The translations under genes were made by a program, and so were the position numbers. Source: Sipunculus nudus (Eukaryota > Annelida > Sipuncula > Golfingiida > Sipunculidae). Taken from it: a stretch of DNA of 64,000 nucleotides. The DNA lies in NCBI GenBank assembly GCA_026874595.1, contig CM049314.1, positions 70,880,300-70,944,299 of the forward strand. Direction: 5' to 3'. Below the pieces are notes generated by a model that was given only the letters and a program-made list of their open reading frames with translations, was not told where the DNA came from and searched no databases. Numbering within the stretch: the first letter of the stretch is position 1; each line of letters begins with the position of its first letter. Below are positions 12,547-25,700 of this stretch, piece by piece.

Positions 12547-12588
<42 letters not shown>
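12547..12588. repeat. (TA)n microsatellite
   Basis: TA run that directly abuts the TAACGGTTTGTTC end of a dispersed element. Confidence 0.93.
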
Positions 12589-12590
<2 letters not shown>

Positions 12591-12745
12591 CGGTTTGTTC
12601 AATATATGCACCTGATAAACATTTGGTATACCCTAGATTATCATTCATGAACTGTCGTAATGAATAGGTGCAATTGAGCGGAGAGTTGTGGTCACCGCGA
12701 ATGCAGAGACAACTACACTGTATATACTGCACTCGCACTTCACCA
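12587..12745. mobile_element. TA-bounded element, fragment
   Basis: Starts TAACGGTTTGTTCAATATA at the edge of a (TA)n run and contains GAGTTGTGGTCACCGCGAAT. The same two blocks, inverted, occur at 30985-31197 next to another (TA)n run. Shorter than that copy by an internal deletion. Confidence 0.5.
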
Positions 12746-13989
12746 GCAAATCTGGTTTACGCTGGACTATCGAACTCTTAAAGAAACTAAAAGAAGTTTC
12801 ATATATATAAAATCATTAATCATTCTTTATAATGTTAAATATAGTGAGAAAAGTGTTTGCAGATCAGCTTAGTTCAAACACGAAATATGACAATATTACT
12901 TACTTATGTACTTAATTATACTAACTGGTTGTTAACATTACTCAAACTTGAAGTAATTTGTTAGGGCTTCCATGTGTAAATATCTTGTCAATTAAAGAAG
13001 TGTGGACCGAGGACCAACTTTGTCTAACTTTGGCGTAACTGCATTTATGGATACCGCCAAATAAAAGGGTAGGAAAAACTCAAGGCCATCAACTACGAAG
13101 AAAATCATATACAATCAAATACTACCTTAGAGACTGCTGGTTCGCAATTGCTTGGGGAGAACACAGGGCAGATACTTTTTGCATTTTATCACCATTAATG
13201 ATTTTTAATCAAATGATATGTCACGTGAAAAACACTGTCGAAGTGTATTTTACATACGCTTTCAATAAAAATATTTTTTAACACTTTTTAGCTGTTAAAT
13301 ATAATGTGTTGTCTCTAGTTTTCTCAAAGTTTTTGCCAGGACTATCGCACAGTGTATGATTTACCACAGCCAGGTCTCCCGGTTAGCTATAACCAGTCGG
13401 ATGCAATTACTATGCTCATCAGAACAAACCGCGTGTATTCCTTATTTGAAAACTGCCATGCAAGGTGACTTGCGTCACACTAAAAGTGGAATTTAACCTA
13501 ACTCCATCATGTATTTCCTTAGAAAGTATGAAGAGGACTTGGGTTTAATAGCACCGATACCAGTGTAGCTAGGGGTTTCCAAGCTTCAATAATAATTCAC
13601 TTTTGTGTATTTTTTTTTTATTATTGTAATGTGGGGAACATCCAGAGTTGATGCCTTTCTGTGCGCCTTCAGACAGTTGGAAAGGCTATTAGGACCCCTG
13701 CTTTTCACTTGATCTTATTGCAGTTATCATATTCTATAAGGAGAGAATATAAGTATAAGACTGACTATTGTGATCGTGTTTGGGACACCTTTCTCTTTTT
13801 GGATGGCAATATTCTCATATTTACCAAAAAATCAATCATAGAGCATACATCCATATTTCCTTGGACGGACCTTTGATGTATGGTACATCAGGCCTACTTG
13901 AACTTTTCCTATACTAAACGTTTATTATTTAAGCTGAAAAACTCCAGTTTGTTATGTCTCAAGTGAGAGCATCGCCCAGGAAGATACAG

Positions 13990-14290
13990 GGTACGAGATG
14001 GACAAGCAAAGACAAAGGGCTAGCTTTTTCTTTGCTGCATTCTTGCCCAAAGACTTACAGGCTATTGAAAAGGATGTTTGCTCTTCCTTCTGTAAGGACA
14101 CTGTAAGGACAATGTCCAAAATTGATGTCAAAGATGGATTTAATGTCTCTATATTATCAGCACCTCAGCTAATAGTAAAGAAACTGTATTCAACAAGCCA
14201 AGCTTGTTTGTGTGGCTATGGATGAAATGGCCATAAAACAAGGTCTCACATATGATGCTGGAGGATGCAGTATTGAGGTCAATTGAATAT
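13990..14290 (+). mobile_element. P-element-like transposase fragment
   Basis: A frame at 14212-14283 reads VAMDEMAIKQGLTYDAGG, which resembles the catalytic-domain block of P-element/THAP9-type transposases (DEM-IK-L-YD, the first catalytic Asp region). An upstream open frame (13998-14225, 75 aa) is in a different frame and ends in NVSILSAPQLIVKKLY, plausibly the region just before the block. No ends found; this is a short relic. The assignment rests on motif recognition alone. Confidence 0.4.
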
Positions 14291-14299
14291 ATTTCTGAT

Positions 14300-14409
14300 G
14301 CGGATGATGTAATCATGTTAATATTATGTAATAACAATTTTTCCTCTTCTTCTGTTCCTTATGACAATGTATTTAATTATATTAAGTTATAATATACAGT
14401 GTAAATATA

Positions 14410-14488
<79 letters not shown>

Positions 14489-15340
14489 AATTGAAACGTG
14501 ACCAATGCACCACAGTCAAAGTAAATATGACCGAAATGACAGCCTTCTGTGTGCACACTGCACACTAAATATTTCCGTAGGGACACATCCTTCTCTTAGC
14601 TGAAAGCCTGCCGAGCTAACATGGTATAAACTAAAATATAAAGTCCCAATAAGGTTAAGTAGATCACACTGCTATTTGTGTGGCAAAAGAAATCGAATTT
14701 TGCATAAAACTGACTCCTCTGTAGGAAAACGAAAGAAGACCAATAAACTCCGCCATACGAGATTTCTGTTTTTCAAAATTCTGTAGGAAAACGTTGAAAA
14801 TTCTTGAAAAAAAATGGTGTCGAATAACAGACTTACTGGGGCAGACAGTAGCGGCACCTGGCGTCTGTTGGAGAGACTACTCTGATATACCTGACATATA
14901 TATTGTGTTCAAGGTTTGAAATAAAGGTATTTAAACGTGCTCTTTTCATGTAGTTTATTATTTAAAGAAGATCCATGGATGTGATTAAAGACTTGAAAAC
15001 GTCATTATTCAATGAGCATTGTTTGTGCTATTCATGGTTGTTATTCACTAGTATTAGAACTGTAGGGTTGAGTCACTTGTTTATACAAAATTAATAACTT
15101 TAACTGAACACGTAAGGCCATATTTTGTGCCATGGTTCCTACATTTAATTTATTAATGACGATAGATATACATTTATTATCTTTTAAACATTAGTGCATT
15201 TTTGTAACGTATACTGACAAGGAAATTTATTTCTCTTTATTTTCCAGATGCTGCGATCAGCAACATGCAGAGCCCCAACATCCCGGCCAGCACAGGCAGA
15301 GATTCTTAATTTGAATAAAGAGTAAAACCTGTAATGCATA
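14300..15340. other. Spacer with (TA)n
   Basis: A long TA tract at 14405-14485 and otherwise no recognisable gene or element. Confidence 0.5.
14405..14485. repeat. (TA)n microsatellite
   Basis: TA run of about 80 bases with one TACATA interruption. Confidence 0.94.
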
Positions 15341-15344
15341 TTAT

Positions 15345-15400
15345 AAAGTAAATCCTCGCTTAACGACAACCTCAAAATAAAGACCACAATTTCACGATCT
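15345..15400. mobile_element. pogo/Tigger-like terminal repeat remnant
   Basis: AGTAAATCCTCGCTTAACGA matches the end signature seen again at 55258 (CAGTAAATCCTCGATTATAA). Only one end is recognisable. Confidence 0.4.
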
Positions 15401-15562
15401 CTTAATATAAGGGGGGGGGGGTATATGCCCCCCTATTGACGCCCTTTATCCAGGATTTTGGAAAATGAGGGCTAATGACAAAAACAAAAAAAATCGAAAA
15501 ATGGGATTCAGGGTCTCTTTCTTCTTTCTTCTCCCTTCTTTCTTAAACCTTTCCTACCTTTC

Positions 15563-15604
<42 letters not shown>

Positions 15605-15654
15605 ATCATATATACAATCACATATTATTGCACATTTTAATGTTTCATTTAATC

Positions 15655-16004
15655 AAAAAGTTCCATTTGACTTGATTCTTACATAAGATATAAGATCAAG
15701 AACTTGTTCAAAAAGTTCCATTTGACTTGTTTCTTCGTCTTACATAAGATATAAGATCAAGAACTTGTTCAAAAAGTTCCATTTGACTTGTTTCTTCGTC
15801 TTACATAAGATATAAGATCAAGAACTTGTTCAAAAAGTTCCATTTGACTTGATACTTGTTCTTACGTAAGATATAAGAGTTTGTTCAAAAAGTTCCATTT
15901 GACTTGATTTCTCTTCCTACATAAGATATAAGATCAAGAACTTGTTCAAAAAGTTCCATTTGACTTGATTATTGTTCTTACATAAAATATAAGATCATTA
16001 ACTT
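15655..16004. repeat. Minisatellite, about 61-bp unit, six copies
   Basis: Units begin AAAAAGTTCCATTTGACTTG at about 15655, 15710, 15771, 15832, 15887 and 15948 and end AAGAACTTGTTC. Most are 61 bases; two are 54-55. The middle units are almost identical, so expansion is recent. Confidence 0.92.
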
Positions 16005-16050
16005 GACTTGATTTTTTTTAATTTATTTGTAGCTTGGGTATCTGGTTTGA

Positions 16051-16089
16051 TAATATATATATATACATATATATATATATGTATATATG

Positions 16090-16165
<76 letters not shown>
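16051..16165. repeat. (TA)n microsatellite, left flank of pogo-like element
   Basis: TA-rich run with a few TACATA and TATGTA interruptions, ending where the element at 16166 begins. Confidence 0.93.
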
Positions 16166-16169
<4 letters not shown>

Positions 16170-17265
16170 CGAAGCCGCTTAATTGCAAGAGGCTTTTGTC
16201 AAGCAAATTTGTTGCAACTATCCGAAGTTGCATTTAGGCGAAGTTCACGTCTACTGTGTGTAAGGGAAGCCGAATGATCGATTTGACCGCCGTATATCTA
16301 ATTAATTTTGCATTTGTTTTGTTACACTATTTTTATTGTGATAAAGAATAAAATCACCAGTATTAGATAACTTTTATTTAAAATAAAAATATATACAAGA
16401 GAACACATTAAACGCCAAGCCATAGAGAGTTATTAAAGATCACATATATTAACAAAGGCAATATACTTTTCTGTGTAATCTTGGATGATTGTCTCCCTCT
16501 GAGCGATTATTGGAGAAATCTGTGATTGGGACACGGAAAACTTCTTTGAAATGTCGACTTGTGGAACCCTTTGGTCTTTCATCTTCAACTTAATACTTGC
16601 CAGCCAAGAAGAGATCGTTGCTTTTGCGCTTGCAATTCATGACTGAATAGTGACATGATTCGAAATTTGCTGGTCTTTTATAGAAGAGATGTTTTGACAA
16701 GACATAAGGAACATAAGGGGTTAACAATGTAAGTTTATATAAGAGCCTTTGACAATTCTATTATGAGTATCATCAAAGGAACAAACCGTGGGACAGCTAG
16801 CACACAAAGTTTGTTTGACAAACAAACTCATGCTAATTAAGAGTTGCTCTTGTGATCAAGGTGTTTAATATGCGTGACGTATTTTTAATCTACCATTGTT
16901 AACCCCCTTTAAAGAGATGTGTGCTGTGACCGTATCGAACCGCTTCACCAAGCACAGGGTAATTAAGGTCCTTTGTACACATGTGCACCTGCAGTTATCA
17001 CAGCGGCTACTTTTGAAGTTCGGGTCTATGATTTTTGGAATAACACAAACACCACTCATCGACTCATTGAAGTACTTGCATTTAACGTGAGTTTTCTACC
17101 TTTCTGTCTATATTTTCCCTTGCAATAATCGGAAGTTTGCGATTATGAGGCTGCCGATTATGCGGCGCGTTTTTAATGATAAGATATAAGAAATGGTTTT
17201 GGTTTTGAGAATTTCTTGCAAATAAGCGACATTTTCTGTTAACCGACTTGCAAATAAGTGGCATC

Positions 17266-17268
<3 letters not shown>
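16166..17268 (-). mobile_element. pogo/Tigger-like DNA transposon remnant inserted in (TA)n
   Basis: The left end CGAAGCCGCTTAATTGCAAG and the reverse complement of the right end, CGATGCCACTTATTTGCAAG, agree at 17 of 20 bases. Both sides are TA repeat, consistent with the TA target of Tc1/mariner/pogo elements. On the minus strand at about 16455-16600 a frame reads VPQVDISKKFSVSQSQISPI, like the helix-turn-helix of CENP-B/pogo transposases. The rest of a transposase is not evident, so the element is about 1.1 kb and internally deleted or decayed. Confidence 0.6.

Positions 17269-17333
<65 letters not shown>
17268..17333. repeat. (TA)n microsatellite
   Basis: Pure TA run between the pogo-like element and the L2-like LINE. 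Confidence 0.95.
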
Positions 17334-17336
<3 letters not shown>

Positions 17337-17344
17337 CTTTCACA

Positions 17345-19450
17345 GGCACTGAATCACCATGGTACACTGTCGATCTTGCGGCGGCTAAGCGCCAGCGACA
17401 AAAGTTCGAGAGAAGATGGCGTTAATCCAGGCTGACTGTGGACCATCAAATCTATTGCAATCAATGCTTAGAAATAAACAATCTTCTGCTTGTCCGGAGA
17501 CGAGATTATTTTTCTTCCAAAGTACAGGAGTGCGGTACGGACCAAGGTGCTCTGAACAAGCTGGCCAAGAAATTGATGGGTAAAGGTTTAGGTACAGTAC
17601 TTCCCAGTGGCAATGCTGATGATGTCATTGCCTCCGATTTTTAGTGGTTTCTTTTCTGACAAAGTGGAAAAGATTCACAGTAAACTCCTGACGTCACGCT
17701 CTATATGCGACACTTTCTTTCCACCAGTAAGCACTAAAGAATTTTCGCAAGTTCAGTACTGTAAGTACTAACTTCATACACAAATTGATTAGGAACTCAA
17801 AATAAAAAACGTCAACTCTTGATCCTCTGCCAACATGGTTAGTGAAGCAGTGTACGGAGGAATTACTGCCAATTATTTCAGTCATTGTCAATTCCTCGCT
17901 GTGAACATCAACTTTTCCAACGGCCTTCAAGCATGCGCGGGTCTATCCTCTCATTAAGAAACAGGGTCTTGATAAAGAGTCTCTCAGTAACTACAGACCT
18001 GTATCAAATCTCAGTTTTGTCTCTTAATTGATCGAGAAAGCTGTCTTGGGCCAACTACAGAAGCAAATTGCTGAAGCTGAGATGTGCGACCGCTTTTAGT
18101 CTGCGTACCGAGCCTTTCATTCCACAGAGACAGCCCTTATCAAGGTCCAGACAGACATCACGAATAGGCTTGATGAGGGTTTGCCAGAAGTTTTGGTTCT
18201 TTTAGACTTGTCTGCATCTTTTGATGCATTGGATCACCGCATCCTCCTAGACAGGTTACAGCATGTGTGCGGCATCAAGTCAGAGGCTCTCGAGTGGTTC
18301 GAGTCTTACCTTACTGGCCACTACCAAGCTGTTCAAATAAATGATGTAGTGTCTGATGAAAAACCCCTGCCATATGGCGTCCTCAGGGCTCATGCCTCGG
18401 GCCACAACTTTTCTTCATCTACACTCAACCCCTTAGGGAACTTATTCAGCATTATGGTGTCAGCTACCACTGTTACGCAGATGACACTCAACTTTACCTT
18501 TCCTTTCGTCCAGACCAACCCTCCGAATCGCTCGCCAAACTCCACAAGTGCATATCTGAAGTACGTATCTGGATGTCACACAAGATGCTAATGTCAAATG
18601 ACAGTAAACCGAAGTCATTCTATTTGCACCTAAGGCAAAACTACACCTATTGAAGGACTTCAGTGAGCCAGTCGGGGACGAGATTTATCAGTCCAAAACG
18701 GTAGTGCGCAATCTTGGTGTAAAGCTGTCAAATGTGATGTCCATGAGCAATCACATCGACTCAGTCTGTCGGATACCATTTATGCATCTCAGAACGATTG
18801 GCAAAATCAGACGATATCTTTCTACTGAGGCTACAAAAATACTTCTACATGGTTGAGTGCTTTCTCGCATCGTTATGCTAATTCCCTTCTCTGCAACGCT
18901 CTGGACTACTTGCTTGTAAAACTCCAACGGCTACAGAATTCTGCGGCGGGAATCATAACCAAAACACAGAAATTTGACCACATTACTCCCGTACTGATTT
19001 CGCTTCACTGGCTACCCATCAGGCAGCGTATTGATTTCAAAGTGCTTTTGTTTTCAAAGCTTTGAAAAACGTGGCACCAGGATACATTTGTGACCCATTA
19101 CAGCTCAGAACTGCATCCAGGACACTAAGTTCTTCTACCTCACAGTTTTTAGTCACACCAGTATGTAGGACTGTGACTTATGGTGATAAGTGTTTTAGTT
19201 TTTAGGCCCCAAAACTCTGGAACAGTTTACCTGACAGCATCAGGAATGCTGGCTCTATTCCCACTTTTAAAAAACGACTAAAAACATTTCTTTTTAAACA
19301 GGCTTTTAATCTGTAATGTAGCGTTATTTTTAACCCTGTATGCTGTCAACTTTTAAATGTTTTCATATATTTCATGTAAAGCGCTCTAGAGCTAATTATT
19401 TTTAGATTAGGGCGCTATACAAATGTTGCATAATAATAATAATAAATAAT
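17345..19450 (+). mobile_element. L2/CR1-like LINE, 5'-truncated and decayed
   Basis: The left part reads SPWYTVDLAAAKRQRQKFER, the conserved region between endonuclease and RT in L2/CR1 elements. RT follows: LLDLSASFDALDHRILLDRL at about 18199 with the catalytic Asp region, a YADDTQLY-type block near 18470 in another frame, then [31 protein letters not shown] and ISLHWLPIRQR. The 3' tail has AGGGCGCTATACAAATG and a short AATAATAA tract, typical of L2-type 3' ends. The frame changes several times and there are in-frame stops, so it is inactive. The endonuclease is missing. It is wedged between a (TA)n run and retroelement fossils. Confidence 0.85.
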
Positions 19451-19599
19451 CCCACCACTGCTAATCTACACATAAATTACAAAAAAAGCTGCAACTGTTG
19501 CTCTATTAACTTTACGCTTTTATACACAGGGAAAACATGTTTTGTATATATTGATAATACACGTTCCTTTAAATAATAAATAAATGTACGTGTCGGAAC

Positions 19600-19860
19600 A
19601 GTGAGGTCACGTCATGAAACTTCTCCTTATTATGTTTTGGCACTCCGCAAACTATAACTTTGTGGTCAAAGCGATGTACATACCAGGCGTCGATAATAGC
19701 ATGGCAGATACTATGTCGAGGTTACACGAGACAGGCAAGTTAATGAGTGGTATGTTAAACGTAACGCAGGGCAGACAGCTTTTGATTGTGTTTTATTCTG
19801 TAATATTATGCCATTTAGCGCTCTTTATGCTATTTTTGACCAGGTAGTCCTACATATCGC
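19600..19860 (+). mobile_element. DIRS-like retroelement fossil, RNase H end
   Basis: A frame at 19614-19847 holds YIPGVDNSMADTMSRL, which matches the C-terminal RNase H motif of DIRS-type (tyrosine recombinase) retrotransposons. Only this small part is seen, directly before the Gypsy-like fossil, so one may have inserted into the other. Broken; age uncertain. Confidence 0.45.
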
Positions 19861-22750
19861 TGCCAAGTTCAAGCTGATCTCATTTTGAGTGATTCAGATG
19901 GTTGTGCATTAGTTCTTGCGAATAGAATATACCAAACAAAACTTAGTACAAAGGTCACAGGTCATACTAATGGTGACTATTACAGGGAATGCAGATGATA
20001 ATTTAAAGCTAGCATTCACAACTAATGCTCGAAATAGTACAGTTAAACTTTTTAGCAGGAACAAAGATGTAACGCAGGAAAAAGGTTGCATACCTGGAAC
20101 ATACAGTCTGAAATAATACCCTTTTGTGAAACCGGTTACGCATCCACCGCGTCCGATTCTAGCTGCATTGCGCGAACCAGCGAAAACAAAGCTAGATCAA
20201 ATAGAGAGGCATGGTTTTATAGAGAAAATCCTTGTTGGTGTACCGGCCAATACCACGGTGTAGTAACCTCCAAACGGTGGTTAAGAAAACTACAAATGAC
20301 GTTTGGCTAACCATAGAACCAAAGGTTCTTAATAAAGCCTTGCTCAGAGAGTATCACCAAATAAACACAGTTGAGGACATAATAACACGATTAACGGTTC
20401 GAAATATTTCACTGTTTTGGACGCAAACCAAGGCTTTTTATCAAATAAAGCTCCACGAACCAAGCTCACTTCTGACAGCCTTCAATACACCTTTTGGGCG
20501 CTACTGATATGAGGCTTCCTATGGGCATCAGTTCAGCCCCAGAAATTTACCAGAGAGCAATGACCGAGCTCTTTGCCGGGATTGACGGAGCTGAAATTGG
20601 CAAAGACGACATATTGGACAGAAGATAGAAATTCACAATCAACGACTAGAGAGAGTGTTACAGAGATATAAAGACGATAACCTACGACTGAACGCATCCA
20701 AAATCAAACTCACTCAACCTGGAGTTAAATATGTTGGACAGATCTTGATTGGATAAGGGATCAAAGTCTCAACAGAGAAAATCCAAGCAGTTGTGGATAT
20801 GCCACAGCCATTTTGTATTCTGAATGTACATACACTTTTGGGTATGGTCAATTACACCATGAAATTCATGCCAGACGTATCATCTGGAACTGAGCACCTC
20901 TGCTAGCTTATCAAGGAAAGCAGTGAGAAATCCTTCAAATTTCACTTGGATCCAGTGTATCAACATGCATTTGATCGGCTTAAGGTTATGATGACCACTG
21001 CTCCTGTACTCCGGTACTACAGTCTCACCGATCCCATCACAATATCATGTGACTCTAGTCAGTCCGGGATGCATGGGAATGTGCTCCTGCAATCAGGCAG
21101 ACTTGTTGCGCATGGATCAAAATCGGTCACTGATGCAGAATAAGTGCATGGACAGATTGAGGATGAATTTTTAGCCATTATTGTTGCCTGCAGCAAGTTC
21201 CATACATACATTAATGGTCGTACCGATGTGACAATTGATACGGATCATAAACCGCTCATACTAATATTTTAAAAAAAAACGCTTCATCTGGTACCCCTGA
21301 GGCTACAGAAAACGAGGATGAGGCCCAACAGGATGACTTAACACTCGTCCATTAACCAGGGAAGACATTCCAGTACCAGATAATCTGAGCAGACTTCACC
21401 TACAAAGCACACAAATGGACAAAACTGAATTCAACATCTTGCTCACTAAAGTATTCAGCATCCTTGGAGGCTCAAAGAAGTCCAGGAACAAACAGCGAAA
21501 AATACAGCCCTCACATTTTAATTAAAGTTATTGATGCTGGATGGCCCACAAAGAAGTGTTAGGCCATACTGGGACTTCCTAGACGATCTGCACGTCATTG
21601 ATGGCATCGTTCTGAAAGGCCAGAGAGTTATCATCCCAGAAATCTTTTGACTTGATACACTGGCCAGGCATGAATTAGCAAATTGAGGATGTTGTCTCAA
21701 GATGCGGTCCTTGTCAAACTCACAGAAATCGGCAGATAAAGGAACCATTGCTAACTTCAAAAATCCCTAATTGTTCATGGCCAGTGATAGCAGAGGACTT
21801 TTTACATGTTTGGACTCAAAGTACTTGATTCTGGTAGATTATTATTCAGAATGGTTTGAAATAAGGAATATGGGTCGAAGTACAAAAAGCTGATGCTGTG
21901 ATTCAACGAAACAAGTAAATATTTGCAGTGCACGGGATACCAGATAATGGGCCACCGTTCGATTCATACAACTTTCAGACTTTCGCTGATAACTACGGAT
22001 TTGAACATTCTACGATGTCACCAGGTCACTCAGAGACGAAAAGACTTGTGGAAAAAGCTGTACAGACAGCAGAACATGCGTTGATCAAATGTCATGAGGA
22101 TGTCAAGATTTCAACCTAGCTTTACTCAGTGTAAGAAATACCCCGAGAGACTCTGCTGTAGGCTCCCCAGCGCAGAGACTGAAAGGTAGACGCACTGAAA
22201 CAAACCTGCCAACCAGCAGATCATTCCTAAAATCGAAGTCAAAGAAACCGGACAAAGTGTGAAAGAAAATGCAGATATACCGCAGAACTGCCAAGCAGTA
22301 TTACGATAGAGCAAAGAACCATGATAGGCTTAATGATACTGACACAGTTGGAATCAGAGATGATAAACAGTGGAAACCAGCTTTATTATTTCCAGAGAAT
22401 CAGCAGCCACAAGAGCCAAGATCATACAAACTCATTGCTCCATGAGGCTCAATGTTGAGACGTAACAGGAGAGACATTACGAAAACTCGTGAGAACAATA
22501 TCTTTACAAGACATCTAATTATTGAGGGGGACGAGGAACCTGTGATACCGACTGACATAGACACTGAACCAGTTATGCACATAGCCTATAATTCTCCTCG
22601 TAAGAGTGATATTCCAATTAGCGTGTCGTTCAACTGCACAGACAATCTCTAAACTGCAGGGTCCGGTAGTTGAAACTAAGAGAGGATGAATTGTTAAACT
22701 TCCACCCAGATATTTGAATTTTTATATGTAGTTTAAGTAATAGCCAGTGT
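19860..22750 (+). mobile_element. Ty3/Gypsy-like LTR retrotransposon fossil (pol)
   Basis: In order: reverse transcriptase region (about 20300-20800), RNase H with a DSSQSG-type motif (about 20950-21250), and integrase core and C-terminal part (about 21700-22450). Order and motifs match Ty3/Gypsy pol. No LTR could be delimited by eye. The element is old: each domain is interrupted, with roughly ten or more breaks overall. It sits just 3' of the L2-like LINE and the DIRS-like scrap. Confidence 0.75.
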
Positions 22751-25700
22751 TAAGATTTGTTAGAAATGTAAGATACCAGTATGATATTCATAGTACTGAG
22801 TGACACCACTGAGACGCTTTTGTTTATATTGATTTATTTATACAAAGGGAATATACAAACATGCCATTATAGAAACATAAAAAATACACCTATGTAACCT
22901 TAATTAGATTAATGCAGTATTTATTTTACAAAACAATACGCCTATGTAACTTTATATAGTCGTTATTTCATTACACTAGCAGGAGACGTCGGAACAAACG
23001 ATAATGTTGACTTCACTAATACAATTACCAGTATACCGTCACATTACTTTTTGCAATTTTTTCTATGTACCTATGATATGACACCTTTCCAAAGGAAGGG
23101 AAGATGTTATGTGTTCAGCCAATGAGAATAAAGGAATAAGTGCGGTACTGCCCTGAAAGCAAATGGTCGTCTTGTTGTTGTACACGAGTGGTGCAAGATT
23201 TAAATCTAAAGTAATCCTGCTCCTGTAGACACAATATAGAAGATCCATGAAAATTCGGCAGAACCCACAATTTAGATATAACCGCATACACTATTCACCA
23301 AAACCTTGGTCCTTTTGATGCGGTACTGCTGTCGTGGGTTGTCTGGTCATCAACATCATCGTTTATGTGGTACTGCTGCTGTTCTCGGGTTCTTTTTCAG
23401 GAACAGCTTTGTATGATTTCTGGTCATCAACAACACTGACAGTAAATATCATACTCAGATGTGTGCGACTTTGCAAAAAACTCAAAGAACGCCAATATAT
23501 TTCGAAAAAAATGTATTTTAGGAATATCAACTAATTATCACATTGAGTAAATATTTCACAAGGTAAAGGCATCTTACACATGTCAAAATAGCAAGGCAGC
23601 ACTCGATGTCCTTATGAAAAGGGATCCCACTACAACAAAAATTATATATAGTAATATATATTTTTAAAATCCATTTAATTTATAAAATGTCCAACAATTG
23701 AAATAAACCATTGCAAACTGCCTTAATTTAATTTAGGAGTTTAAGGTTATATTAATTGAAATATATTACTTGTAATATATTACTTGTTTCCATTGATTAG
23801 AAGTTCAGATTTTTCCACAAGCACATGCAGTATGTGTCATGATCGTCTATTTTGTTGGTTCCGTGGTCAGCATAACAAGGTTTGTTAAATGAAGTTAGAT
23901 ATATGGCAGAGGCTGCGACAGGAACCTCGCTTTTAGCGATAAAATAGTTCTTTTACCATTTGATATATTAAAAAATACCCCCTTTCTTTGCCGGCACAAC
24001 CGGCATGAACAATTAGTGTCAATGGACACCACCAGATGTCACTGGTGTGGTGGGAACGGTTTATTTGGGTTCCGAATCACCGTTTGGAAGCCCTAACACC
24101 AAAGCATGTGTACCGAATGAAAAACGAACTGCTGCGCCTTATGATGAGTTTTTTTTTACATATAGGTACATACATTCGGTAGTTCCCCAATTCCCGTCAT
24201 GTTATATACTCCTCAGGCCGTACTTTATTATACCTGCCCGTGGATATATCATCTCTTTGCCGCCTTTGGTTTGTCTGTTAGTCACTTCATTGTAAACAAG
24301 TGGCCCGCGGGTCATGGCGCTCAGCTGACTGGCGTGTTGTGGCTAAGAACTGGAAGCATATGGCTTTGTACTGTTTCCCCTGAGAGCAGTGTGCAAGCAT
24401 GCTATTTATGTAAATGGCGTAATGTAATCTCATTACACAAGTGACGGGTGACGTTTCGTAGGGTCACTAGGAGCAAAGTTTGCAAGTTTCACCACCAGTG
24501 AATATGATACTTGTTATCACATGAAGACTAACTTGTGGTTTTGATAGGAAAGTGAAATGTTTTCGGCCTGAAATATATATTCTGAAATTGCAGAATATAG
24601 GCCGCCATGGCCTTAAAAATGGTTGCCATTTGCAAGGACGTTTCAAGTTCCTGCGATTAAAATGTGTGCCCTGTGGCACATCATGCATAAAACCACAGTT
24701 GAGAAACTGGCACGTTTTCTGTAATTTGACAGTGTCAAGAATACATGTAAAATATTAAAAAAAGGTGGTGCCACCAGTCATTACCAGTTTATGAACTGAC
24801 CATGTAGAACGATAATATCAAATTAAAGAGATTAGATGAACCCAAAGCTGACTCAAAAATACAGTTGGGATTGTTACCAAAATAAAGGTGGTACCAATAG
24901 TTTCCGTTACTGTTGACACAATTATTATAACCGCTGGTTACCACACAGATAACTGCTGGTCTAACCAGCAGACAGGTCCAAGCACACTGAATGTCATAAC
25001 AAAAGGCATATCCTAGAAAGTCACTGGACCAGAACAAGTCGGTTCAGGAATATCTGATTACATGCTTTTTGGCACAGCAGGAAATGAGAAGTGTCAGAAG
25101 GTAATACATATCATACAATACTTTGCCTTCTTGTATTATTACTGTAACAGCTCAATCCTATATCCATTATTATTACTATTGCTTTGAAAAAAAGTAACAA
25201 ATCAGTTATTATGAGTAAGAAGCATTTGAACTGCTTATCATGATCATGTCACCAATGAGAGGCATTTGTGTTTGACTTTAACAAAGCATAGCTGATATTC
25301 AAACTGACATAACAACTCAATTCAATTCCAATTTAATTCCAATTCATTTCAATTTCACTTTTTTTTCAATTCAAATTCATTCAGTTTTCCTTTTAACGTA
25401 AATTCAATTCCATTCAATTCAGAATTGACCCCAAAACTGACGCGTCAACAGCCTTTTTCAAGAAGCGTGTCCTGTGACCGTGACTTTTGTGCTCGTGATC
25501 TCGGAATCATTAGGGTTCTTCCCAAATTGGTAGGTGAGGTGTATGTGAATTATGGAAGGTCTTAGGTGCATACACCATATAAGTCTTTTTTTTTAGAAGT
25601 GGGCCCTGTGACCATGACCTTGTAAATAAATAAAGGTTTTTCTCTATTGGCAATTGACTGATAAGCACTTCAGGTTTCAAGACACTTGGTGAAACCGTAG

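Larger units (their letters stand above)
9843..13980. other. Gene-poor AT-rich spacer
   Basis: No convincing exon seen. It should contain the signal and prodomain exons of protease copy B if these are near, but I could not identify them. It holds two pogo-like end fragments near 10.1-10.3 kb, a TA tract at 12547-12588 with an adjoining repeat, and a CRE-like TGACGTCA at 9877-9884. Confidence 0.5.

Noticed and set aside
24047-24444. Overlapping frames of about 80 residues near 24.1-24.4 kb
   Set aside because: Hydrophobic by chance in T-rich DNA; no family, no start context.
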